DNA of 64,000 bases from contig NZ_FQTV01000006.1 of assembly GCF_900128905.1 (NCBI RefSeq), positions 124,001 through 188,000 of the forward strand. The letters are read 5' to 3'. Positions within the stretch are counted from its first letter, which is position 1, and each line of letters opens with the position of its first letter. The notes under the pieces were generated by a model. That model saw only the letters and a list, made by a program, of their open reading frames with translations, ran no database searches and was not told the DNA's origin. Made by a program: the position numbers and the translations under genes. This DNA comes from Bacteroides luti. GTDB taxonomy: Bacteria; Bacteroidota; Bacteroidia; Bacteroidales; Bacteroidaceae. Positions 28,129-35,976 of the stretch are shown here, in pieces.

Positions 28129-28929
28129 TTATCGTATAAAGTTTTCTTTATCGTCTGCTTTCCATGTGGAAAGAGCGTTTCCATTCTTAGATGGCTGACC
28201 CGGTGTGAAACCAAATTCCGGTGCAAGGTCTTCTATCATCTTGCGGGTAAGCAAATGGATAGGAATACCTACCGGACAAGCATCACCACATGCTCCGCAA
28301 CCGGTACAACGTCCGGCCATGTGCATTGCACGGTTAATCTGCCATTCCATATTTGCCAAAGGAGCAGCCCATGGATTAATCCATTGTGGACGGTTCTCTT
28401 CAACAATACATTTTGTACAGTAGCAAAGTGGACAAGCTGCACGACAGGCATAACATTTAAAGCAGTGAGACATCTCTTCCATCCAGAACTTGAAACGTTC
28501 TTCACGGCTCATGCCTTCGAGCTTGTTAATAATTTCCTGTTCTTTGCCTTCAAGTTTCAACTGGAAATCGGCAATATACGCTTCGATCTCTGCGAAGTTT
28601 GCAAACTGTTTTACCTCGTCTTTATCCGTTACAGTTATAACTATAAGGTTATCTTCGTTTAACTGGTTCTCAACAGATAATTGAAGAATACTTCTAAGAG
28701 TTGGGATAGTTGCAATAACAGCTACCTTACCAGCTCCCATAATATCTTTCTTAGTGAGATAAACGGCTAAGTTGTTTATACATTGGCTGCTATATACCAG
28801 TTTAGAAGCTTGCTCGGCTGTGTGACAGAATACAGGACGGGGTTTATTGGTTCCTTCTTCGTAACCTAAAACCAAACTTACGGTTCCGTCGGCAAGTAAT
28901 GCGGCGGCTTTTTCTCTCAACTTATCCAT
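28129..28929 (-). CDS. flxC: FlxC-like 4Fe-4S subunit
   Basis: This 266-residue iron-sulfur protein has a cysteine-rich block HCFKCYACRAACPLCYCTKC near residue 155 and a second cluster site CTGCGACGDACPVGI near residue 208. The first 130 residues contain no cysteine cluster motif. The subunit name follows its place next to the MvhD-like gene, not a diagnostic motif. The gene overlaps the flxD stop by eight bases, so the two are translationally coupled. Confidence 0.78.
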   Translation of the reverse strand: MDKLREKAAALLADGTVSLVLGYEEGTNKPRPVFCHTAEQASKLVYSSQCINNLAVYLTKKDIMGAGKVAVIATIPTLRSILQLSVENQLNEDNLIVITVTDKDEVKQFANFAEIEAYIADFQLKLEGKEQEIINKLEGMSREERFKFWMEEMSHCFKCYACRAACPLCYCTKCIVEENRPQWINPWAAPLANMEWQINRAMHMAGRCTGCGACGDACPVGIPIHLLTRKMIEDLAPEFGFTPGQPSKNGNALSTWKADDKENFIR

Positions 28930-29383
28930 TGTATTCCTCCTTATCTAAATAGTCAGCAACTTTTTGATATTCTGTGTAAGGACCCAGCTCACGGATATTG
29001 GCAACGGTAGTATTAACTACATCGGCCCATTTTGCACCTTCGGCAGCTGAAACCCATGAGTATTGGATTCTACGTACGTCGATACCCATAAAGTCAAGCA
29101 ATCCGCGGAATGTAATCCAACGACGGCGCGCGTGGAAGTTACCACTTGTATAGTGACAGTCGTTAGGGTGACAGCCGGAAACGATTACCCCGTCGGCTCC
29201 CTGAGCAAATGCTTTAAGAAGGAGCATAAAGTCAATACGTCCGGTACATGGGAAACGAACGATTTTCACGTTCGTAGCATATTTTAATCGGCTTGTACCC
29301 GTTAAGTCGGCTCCTGCATAAGTACACCAGTTGCATACAAAAGCTACGATCTTGGGTTCAAATTCTGAATTATTATTGTTCAT
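28922..29383 (-). CDS. flxD: MvhD/FlxD-type hydrogenase iron-sulfur subunit
   Basis: This 153-residue protein of the MvhD family links an electron-donating module to HdrA through a [2Fe-2S] cluster. The family pattern is clear: FVCNWCTYAGADLTG near residue 15, VRFPCTGRID near residue 43 and GCHPNDCHYTSGN near residue 70 hold the conserved cysteines. It follows hdrA after 10 bases and precedes flxC with overlap. Its presence next to HdrA is the strongest sign that HdrA here is part of an electron-bifurcating complex. Confidence 0.9.
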   Translation of the reverse strand: MNNNNSEFEPKIVAFVCNWCTYAGADLTGTSRLKYATNVKIVRFPCTGRIDFMLLLKAFAQGADGVIVSGCHPNDCHYTSGNFHARRRWITFRGLLDFMGIDVRRIQYSWVSAAEGAKWADVVNTTVANIRELGPYTEYQKVADYLDKEEYNG

Positions 29384-29393
29384 GGTTTTTCTG

Positions 29394-31394
29394 TTAATGA
29401 TTCAATAAAGACATCACTTCAGCGAACATCTGTTCGTTTGAGTAACCTTGGATATCGATTGATTTAGAACGGCAGAAAGCAACACAGGTTCCGCAACCCT
29501 GACAAAGTCCCGGGTTAACCTTGGCAACTGTTTTAATTACTTTTCCATCTCTACCTTTGATCTCTTCGCGCTCAATTGCATTGTACGGACAAGCAGTCTG
29601 GCACATGAAGCAACCCACACAAGTACTGAACTGTGGAGGAGCACAACGGTTAACCACGGCAATAAGTGGTTCACGAACCAAATCATTGTTTGAGAATAGT
29701 CCGGCAACTTTTACTGCTGCACCCGATGCCATACCTACTGTTTCAGGAATATCCTTTGGTGCCTGACAAGCTCCGGCAAGGAAGATACCCGCAGTATTTG
29801 TTTCAACAGGTTTCAATTTTGGGTGAGCTTCTGCGAAGAAGTGATATGGGTCATAAGAAACGTGCATCTTCTGAGCCAGCTGTTCTGCGCCGCAATTGGC
29901 AACACCGGCAGTGGCAAGCACAACCATATCGGCTTCAATTTCCACTTGCTGTCCGCTAAGTAGTGTATCTACACCTTTAACAATTAATTTACCATTCTTT
30001 TCATATACTCTGGCAACACGTCCGCGAACATAGTTTACGTGATCTTCTTCGATGGCACGGCGAACAAACTCTTCATAGTTTTTACCGGCGGCACGAATAT
30101 CCATATAGAATACGGTTGATTCACCATCATGTACTTTGTGTTGATAAAGCATTGCATGCTTAGCTGTATACATACAGCAAATCTTAGAGCAATAAGGAAT
30201 ACCTTTGGCTTCGTCACGTGATCCGGCACAAGCTATGAAGACAATCTTCTTAGGAATTGTACCATCTGATGGACGACGAATTTCTCCTAAAGTTGGTCCA
30301 GAAGCCGATGCTAGACGTTCGAACTGCAAACCAGTGATCACATCTTTGTATTGTCCGTAACCATATTCTGGGAAGAAGTCGGTACCTTTTACATTGAACC
30401 CTGTTGTGATAACAATTGCACCTACTTGTTCTGTTAGGATTTCATCTTCTTTATCCCATTCAATAGCTCCGGTAGGACAAGTTGCTTCACAAATCTTACA
30501 TTTACCGCGTTTATAATAGTTACAATGTTCACGGTCAATTACAGGCTTGTTAGGAACAGCCTGTGGGAATGGAACATAAATAGCAGTACGTGTACCAAGT
30601 CCGGCATTGAATTCACTAGGAATTCTTTTCTGAGGACATTTTTGCAGACAAGCGCCACAACCAGTACATTTACTATGATCTACGCTTTTAGCCTTTAATC
30701 TGATTTTAGCAGTAAAATTACCGATAAATCCTTCAAGACTATCTAGCTCGGCATAAGTATATAATGTAATATTAGGATGCTGAGCAACTTCCACCATACG
30801 TGGAGTAAGGATACATTGAGAACAGTCAAGGGTAGGGAATGTTTCAGATAACTGAGACATGTGACCTCCGATTGACGGATCTTTTTCAATTAAAATAACC
30901 TTGTGACCTGCATTTGCAATATCAAGACTGGCCTGGATACCAGCAATACCACCACCAATAACCAAAGCCTTCTTTGTGATAGGCACTTTAATGGAATCTA
31001 ATGGTTTATTGCGCTTAACCTTTTCTACTAGCATTTTTACAAGGTCAAATGCTTTCTCTGTTGTAGCTTCACTCTTTTCGTGCACCCATGAACAGTGTTC
31101 ACGAAGATTGGCTATTTCACATAAATAAGGGTTAAGTCCGGCTTCGGCACATGCCTTTCTGAAAGTAGGCTCGTGCATACGAGGTGAACAAGAACCAACA
31201 ACCACACCGTCAAGGTTATGTTCTTTGATAGCATCCTTGATCAGGGTCTGTCCCGGATCGGAACACATATATTTATAGTCAATGGCATATTCTACGCCTT
31301 CCACCTTACCGATTTCCTGTGCTACTTTCTCGCAATCGACGGTAGCACTGATATTTTCACCGCAGTGGCAGATAAAAACTCCTATCTTTGACAT
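29394..31394 (-). CDS. hdrA: HdrA-like flavoprotein, heterodisulfide reductase subunit A
   Basis: HdrA is the FAD subunit at which flavin-based electron bifurcation occurs in Hdr complexes. The 666-residue protein has an N-terminal domain (CHCGENISATVDC), the FAD loop ALVIGGGIAGIQASLDIA near residue 147, and several ferredoxin-like sites: CTGCGACLQKCP near residue 243, KCKICEATCPTGAIEW near 296, and a C-terminal pair CVGCFMCQTACPYNAI and CQGCGTCVAFC. Full-length HdrA proteins have this set. It lies between hdrB and flxD. True CoM-S-S-CoB is not expected in this organism, so the physiological acceptor is unknown. Confidence 0.93.
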   Translation of the reverse strand: MSKIGVFICHCGENISATVDCEKVAQEIGKVEGVEYAIDYKYMCSDPGQTLIKDAIKEHNLDGVVVGSCSPRMHEPTFRKACAEAGLNPYLCEIANLREHCSWVHEKSEATTEKAFDLVKMLVEKVKRNKPLDSIKVPITKKALVIGGGIAGIQASLDIANAGHKVILIEKDPSIGGHMSQLSETFPTLDCSQCILTPRMVEVAQHPNITLYTYAELDSLEGFIGNFTAKIRLKAKSVDHSKCTGCGACLQKCPQKRIPSEFNAGLGTRTAIYVPFPQAVPNKPVIDREHCNYYKRGKCKICEATCPTGAIEWDKEDEILTEQVGAIVITTGFNVKGTDFFPEYGYGQYKDVITGLQFERLASASGPTLGEIRRPSDGTIPKKIVFIACAGSRDEAKGIPYCSKICCMYTAKHAMLYQHKVHDGESTVFYMDIRAAGKNYEEFVRRAIEEDHVNYVRGRVARVYEKNGKLIVKGVDTLLSGQQVEIEADMVVLATAGVANCGAEQLAQKMHVSYDPYHFFAEAHPKLKPVETNTAGIFLAGACQAPKDIPETVGMASGAAVKVAGLFSNNDLVREPLIAVVNRCAPPQFSTCVGCFMCQTACPYNAIEREEIKGRDGKVIKTVAKVNPGLCQGCGTCVAFCRSKSIDIQGYSNEQMFAEVMSLLNH

Positions 31395-31398
31395 ACTA

Positions 31399-32238
31399 TT
31401 ACAATTTTACATTTACAAAATGACGTTCCAATCCTAATTCTTTCGGGCTGAGGCCTAACGCAAGACCAATAGCCTGAGTGATAAAGATTACAGGAATGTC
31501 AGAAGGGTTACTTAAAGTTTCGTTGATAGCTCCGCGGCGCATATCCAGATTAGACTGGCACATAGGACAAGCTACAATAATAGCCTTTGCATCGCGTTCT
31601 GCTGCATCTTTCAGAATATTTCCAGATAGTTTTGCAACAAGGTCAGTGCGTGAAACCGATAATCCAGCACCACAACATTCAGTTTTGAAAGCCCAGCTAA
31701 TAGGAGTTCCACCTATTAGTTTAACCATAGCATCCATGCTTTGTGGATCTTCTACGCGGTCAAATTGTAATATTTTATGTGGACGTATCAATAAGCATCC
31801 ATAATAACAAGCTACTTTGTGAGCAAATGGTTTGGTTACTTTCTCCTGGATTTTGTCCATTGCATAAGTTTCCAACATTTGCAATACATTGATTATTTTA
31901 AGATCCCCACTATATGGCATCTTGATAATATCAGTAACTCGTTCTCTTTTATTATTATCTTTCAGTTCATGCTGAGTAACCATTAATCGGTTATAGCAAG
32001 CAGCACATGGTACAACTACTTCTTTTAATCCCTGTGCTTCGGCAAGAGCTAATATTCTGGCAGGAAGTGAAAGTGAGAGTTCTTCGTTCATTGAATGGGC
32101 AGCTGTTGCACCACAGCAGTTCCAGTCTTTAATTTCCACTAATTCAATGTCTAAAGCTTTGGCAATCGCTACTACCGATTCATTGTATTCGCGGGATGAT
32201 CCTTTGAGTGAGCAACCCGGATAAAAACCTATTTTCAT
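31399..32238 (-). CDS. hdrB: HdrB-like CCG-domain protein, heterodisulfide reductase subunit B
   Basis: HdrB carries the non-cubane [4Fe-4S] clusters that cleave the disulfide in methanogen Hdr. The 279-residue protein has two complete CCG motifs. The first uses Cys9, Cys41-Cys42, Cys78 and Cys81 (C-x31-CC-x35-CxxC). The second spans YYGC, ECCGAG and ACPMC in the C-terminal half. All cysteines needed for two clusters are present, so a disulfide-reducing site is plausible. It overlaps the hdrC stop by four bases and precedes hdrA by four. Confidence 0.92.
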   Translation of the reverse strand: MKIGFYPGCSLKGSSREYNESVVAIAKALDIELVEIKDWNCCGATAAHSMNEELSLSLPARILALAEAQGLKEVVVPCAACYNRLMVTQHELKDNNKRERVTDIIKMPYSGDLKIINVLQMLETYAMDKIQEKVTKPFAHKVACYYGCLLIRPHKILQFDRVEDPQSMDAMVKLIGGTPISWAFKTECCGAGLSVSRTDLVAKLSGNILKDAAERDAKAIIVACPMCQSNLDMRRGAINETLSNPSDIPVIFITQAIGLALGLSPKELGLERHFVNVKL

Positions 32239-32798
32239 TTATTTTTAGTCTTAGGGTTATCAATCGTCTTAGAAAAAATTTCTCTAATACCTTTCTTGTC
32301 TTTTATCATTTCTGGCATTAGATTTAATTTTCCATTCAAATACATCTTAGGAGCTAATTTTACGTCTTGAGTGAGACGGAAAGTGCGAGCTTTAAACGCT
32401 CCAATTAAACCAATCTCATAAAGCCGCCCGGTGTACTTAATGGAATCAAGGAATGACTTGTGAAAAGAAATAATCGGATTTGCATCGCGATTAATTTTTT
32501 TCTTGTTGAGCGATTGCTCACGAAGATAATCCATAATTTTAGGAATATCGATTTCCATCGGACATCGACCTAAACAGTTTTCGCAGTTCAGACAAAGCCA
32601 AATCGTATTGGAACGAAGTATTCTGTCATAGTTTTCCTCTGTTCCTGTCTGCAACAGTCGCATCAAATAACTTGGCGGAAAGTTCATTTCTGAAGCAAGA
32701 ACACACCCGGCTGTACACTTACCACATTGATAACAGCGCGCAACTTCTACGCCGGTATGTGAGTGTATTTCCCCGGAAATCTTGTTTTTGTTTTCCAT
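32235..32798 (-). CDS. hdrC: HdrC-like 4Fe-4S protein, heterodisulfide reductase subunit C
   Basis: HdrC passes electrons from HdrA to HdrB through two [4Fe-4S] clusters. The 187-residue protein has both sites: CYQCGKCTAGC near residue 21 and CLNCENCLGRCP near residue 69, followed by a helical region. It is the first gene of the operon. A TAnnTTTG element lies 76 bases upstream and a 7-base stem-loop sits in the predicted leader. Confidence 0.9.
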   Translation of the reverse strand: MENKNKISGEIHSHTGVEVARCYQCGKCTAGCVLASEMNFPPSYLMRLLQTGTEENYDRILRSNTIWLCLNCENCLGRCPMEIDIPKIMDYLREQSLNKKKINRDANPIISFHKSFLDSIKYTGRLYEIGLIGAFKARTFRLTQDVKLAPKMYLNGKLNLMPEMIKDKKGIREIFSKTIDNPKTKNK

Positions 32799-32873
32799 GT
32801 TTACTTGAAAATATGATTAATTAATTAGTAAGACCGTTATTTTTACAAAGACATTTATGGCGGTCTTTAGATG

Positions 32874-32881
32874 CAAATGTA
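32874..32881 (-). promoter_or_regulatory. -7 element of the hdr-flx operon promoter
   Basis: TACATTTG on the minus strand fits TAnnTTTG. The start of transcription would be near 32867, so the 5' leader of about 70 bases begins almost at the AAGACCG/CGGTCTT stem (32830-32836 with 32861-32867). It lies directly after the asd terminator. Confidence 0.6.
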
Positions 32882-32893
32882 TGCAGAAAAAAA

Positions 32894-32935
32894 AGAAATT
32901 TGTGTAGAAGGATTGACCTTTTTACACAAATTTCT
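32894..32935 (-). terminator. Terminator of asd
   Basis: A perfect 13-base stem (32894-32906 with 32923-32935) has a 16-base loop. On the minus strand it is followed by eight T, which places it as the asd terminator 46 bases after the stop codon. Confidence 0.9.
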
Positions 32936-32980
32936 GATGTTTTTAATCATAAAAATGACACTTTTGTGCCTGATAATCAA

Positions 32981-33988
32981 TTAAATATTTTTTTCCTTAA
33001 TTAGATATTCGGCAATTTGTACAGCATTCAAAGCAGCACCTTTTTTAATCTGATCACTTACTGTCCAGAAAGTTAGACCGTTTTCATTTGTCAGATCTTT
33101 GCGGATACGGCCTACATATACTGGATCTTTTCCTGCAATAAATAAAGGCATAGGATATTCTTTCTTTGCAGGGTTGTCTTGTAATACCAAACCTTCTCCA
33201 TTTGCAAATGCTTCGCGTGCTTCTTCAATTGAAATAGGACGTTCTGTTTCAATCCATGTACTTTCAGAGTGAGCTCTTAAAGAAGGTACACGAACACAAG
33301 TTGCACTTACCTCTATATCAGAGTGCATAATCTTGCGGGTTTCATTATACATCTTCATTTCTTCCTTAGTATATCCATTGTCTGTAAATACATCAACCTG
33401 AGGAATCAAGTTGAATGCCAACTGATATGCAAATTTATCAACTGTAACTTCTTCACCAGCTAATACCTGACGATATTGTTCGTATAGTTCGTCCATAGCA
33501 GCAGCACCGGCACCACTTGCAGCCTGGTAAGTAGATACATGTACTTTTTTAATATGAGAGATCTTCTCAATAGCTTTTAGAGCTACTACCATCTGAATTG
33601 TTGTACAGTTTGGATTTGCAATAATGCCACGTGGACGATCTTTTGCATCTTCCGGATTCACTTCAGGAACTACTAAAGGAACATCTTTTTCCATACGGAA
33701 AGCGCTGGAGTTATCAATCATCACAGCACCATATTTAGTTATAGTTTCTGCAAATTCTAATGAAGTACCCCCACCGGCAGAAGTAAAGGCTATATCTACA
33801 CCTTTAAAGTCGTCGTTGTGTTGTAATAGTTTGACCTCGATCTGTTTACCGCGGAAAGTGTATTTACTTCCGGCACTACGTTTGGAACCGAACAATACTA
33901 ACTCATCCATAGGGAAATTTCTTTCATCGAGGACTCGTAGGAACTCTTGACCTACTGCGCCGCTTACACCAACGATAGCTACTTTCAT
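32981..33988 (-). CDS. asd: Aspartate-semialdehyde dehydrogenase
   Basis: Asd makes aspartate semialdehyde for Lys/DAP, Thr and Met synthesis, and so supplies the meso-DAP that MurE uses. The 335-residue length is normal. It has the NADP loop [16 protein letters not shown] at residues 3-18, the active-site Cys in NPNCTTIQM near residue 129, and [18 protein letters not shown] near residue 160. The gene is monocistronic, with its own terminator and a TATTTTTG element upstream. Confidence 0.97.
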   Translation of the reverse strand: MKVAIVGVSGAVGQEFLRVLDERNFPMDELVLFGSKRSAGSKYTFRGKQIEVKLLQHNDDFKGVDIAFTSAGGGTSLEFAETITKYGAVMIDNSSAFRMEKDVPLVVPEVNPEDAKDRPRGIIANPNCTTIQMVVALKAIEKISHIKKVHVSTYQAASGAGAAAMDELYEQYRQVLAGEEVTVDKFAYQLAFNLIPQVDVFTDNGYTKEEMKMYNETRKIMHSDIEVSATCVRVPSLRAHSESTWIETERPISIEEAREAFANGEGLVLQDNPAKKEYPMPLFIAGKDPVYVGRIRKDLTNENGLTFWTVSDQIKKGAALNAVQIAEYLIKEKNI

Positions 33989-34025
33989 CTTTTCTTTTCT
34001 TTAGTTGTAATTAATACCTTTTTTA

Positions 34026-34048
34026 TCATACCTTTACAGCTGGTATGA
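34026..34048 (-). promoter_or_regulatory. Stem-loop in the predicted asd leader
   Basis: A 7-base inverted repeat TCATACC/GGTATGA (34026-34032 with 34042-34048) with a 9-base loop lies just downstream of the predicted transcription start near 34051. It could be an operator or leader structure; evidence is limited to the symmetry and position. Confidence 0.3.
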
Positions 34049-34057
34049 ATTCAGCTG

Positions 34058-34065
34058 CAAAAATA
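34058..34065 (-). promoter_or_regulatory. -7 element of the asd promoter
   Basis: TATTTTTG on the minus strand matches TAnnTTTG, 70 bases before the asd start codon. No clear -33 box. Confidence 0.55.
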
Positions 34066-34094
34066 TAACATTTTGCAATATTAGATGAGATAAA

Positions 34095-35855
34095 ATGAAA
34101 AGAATTGCATTTATTATTTGTTTTTTATACTCTTTTTGTTGTTTTGTATTCGCGAACAAGCTTTTTTTTAATGAAATTTTAAATAAAACCGCTGTTTGTG
34201 AGGCAAATACTATAGAATTTGGTTCTATTATCTTCAATGAAATAATGGCTAATCCAAAGGGAATAAGCGGACTACCCGAATCGGAATATATTGAGCTGTA
34301 CAACAGAACAGATAATGTTATTTCTCTTAAAAAATGCACTCTGAATTATGGAGGCAAAAAATATCTTTTGCCGGATATAACAATTGATGCTAAAAACTAT
34401 ATTGTTCTTTGTAATCAAAAGTACAAGGATTTATGGACTGCAAAAGGAATTTCAGTTACCGGAGTATCTTCATTCCCAGCTTTGTTAAATACGGGTAAGC
34501 TTCTTTGGCTGGAAGATGAATATGATAATCTTATCTCCTGGGTGGAATATACAGATTCCTGGTATAAGGATAATGAAAAGAAGGATGGGGGATATTCTTT
34601 AGAATGTATTGATCCCGATAATCTTTCTAATGATGCAGCAAACTGGTGTGCAACAAATGATTTTAAAGGGGGAACTCCTGGGAAGGCTAATTCTCTAAAA
34701 AAGAGTTTGCCTGATAAAGCAAAGATAGATGTTCTTTCTTCTTTTATTCAATCGTCAGATACACTAGTGATAAATTTTAGTAAACCAATGAATGTTATCT
34801 CACTTGGTCGACTAGATAATTATACTAGTTTAAACTCTGCCATTTCTTTTAATAAAGTTATTCCTGATTATCCTTGCGGAAGGAATGTGAAATTGATTCT
34901 AAACAGTTCTTTAAAAGCCGGTGAAAAAGTAGAAATTAAGTTGCATAATTTGATTGATGTTTCAGGTAATACTCTTACGTCTCCTATTACATTTAAACTT
35001 TCTATTCCTGAACAAATTGAAACAGGTGATGTGTTCTTTAATGAGGTGCTTTTTAATCCTCGCTCAGGAGGTGTTCCATATATTGAATTGAGCAATGTCT
35101 CAGAAAAAGTGTTGCCTTTTAATCAGTTGTTTCTTTCTTACCAAAAAGAGGATGGAACTCGTTCTGAACCGATCTCTTTGAATTGTACATCTGAAAGTTT
35201 CATCCCACATACAGAAATCTTCTTTACTAATAAGATTGATAAGGTTTCATCTCAATATAAATGTGATATCTCTAAAGGTATACAAATAGCAAATCTGCCA
35301 GATTTACCCAACAAAGAAGGAAAATTGTTTTTGATTTCAGCAAAAGGAGATTTTCTCGATGAAATGACTTATTCTGAATCAATGCACACTACATCATTGA
35401 CGGATAGAAGTGGTGTTGCTCTGGAAAAGAAAAGTCCGGAATTACTTTCTTCCGAACCTTCAAACTGGATGTCTGCTTCTTTTTCTTCTGGATATGGAAC
35501 TCCTGGTGCTCCGAATAAATGTACTATAAGTAACAATGATAAGACTGATGCTGAGTTTTGGCTAGAAAAGAAATCTTTTTCACCAGAAAGTAGTGAAAGC
35601 AATAAATTGCAGATTCGCTATCTGCTTTCTGAAGAGAGAACTGTTGCTAATATTAAAATTTTTGAAGCATCAGGTCGTGAGGTTTGTTCTTTAGGCAAAA
35701 ATATAGAACTCTCAGCTGAAGGAATGATTGAATGGGACGGAAAACAAGAAGATAAAAGCACTTGCCGGGTAGGTTTATATATTGCGTACGTTGAGATGCA
35801 TAGTTTAGCTGGCGCTATAAGAAAGTATAAACTTCCTTTCGCTGTGGTAAGATAA
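34095..35855 (+). CDS. Secreted lamin-tail-domain protein with FlgD-like C-terminus
   Basis: This is a 586-residue exported protein. A signal peptide (residues 1-20, hydrophobic, ending FCCFVFA) is followed by a lamin-tail domain (residues about 50-150: IIFNEIMANPKG, ESEYIELYNRTD). An Ig-like middle part follows (VINFSKPMNVISLGRL...DVSGNTL), then a second lamin-tail-like stretch (VFFNEVLFNPRSGG). The C-terminal FlgD/Ig-like domain contains IKIFEASGREVCSLG and GMIEWDGK. Such architecture is common in Bacteroidetes surface proteins; the ligand is unknown. It is divergent from asd and probably monocistronic. Confidence 0.8.
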   Translation: MKRIAFIICFLYSFCCFVFANKLFFNEILNKTAVCEANTIEFGSIIFNEIMANPKGISGLPESEYIELYNRTDNVISLKKCTLNYGGKKYLLPDITIDAKNYIVLCNQKYKDLWTAKGISVTGVSSFPALLNTGKLLWLEDEYDNLISWVEYTDSWYKDNEKKDGGYSLECIDPDNLSNDAANWCATNDFKGGTPGKANSLKKSLPDKAKIDVLSSFIQSSDTLVINFSKPMNVISLGRLDNYTSLNSAISFNKVIPDYPCGRNVKLILNSSLKAGEKVEIKLHNLIDVSGNTLTSPITFKLSIPEQIETGDVFFNEVLFNPRSGGVPYIELSNVSEKVLPFNQLFLSYQKEDGTRSEPISLNCTSESFIPHTEIFFTNKIDKVSSQYKCDISKGIQIANLPDLPNKEGKLFLISAKGDFLDEMTYSESMHTTSLTDRSGVALEKKSPELLSSEPSNWMSASFSSGYGTPGAPNKCTISNNDKTDAEFWLEKKSFSPESSESNKLQIRYLLSEERTVANIKIFEASGREVCSLGKNIELSAEGMIEWDGKQEDKSTCRVGLYIAYVEMHSLAGAIRKYKLPFAVVR

Positions 35856-35976
35856 AGCGCATTGCTCTTATCATCAGAAATAGGCATGTGTGATTCTTTT
35901 TACTAACTCTTTTTTGTAATCTCCTCTTTTTTTTGTTTTTTTGTGCGAGGATTGTGAATTTAATAATATCTACCTT

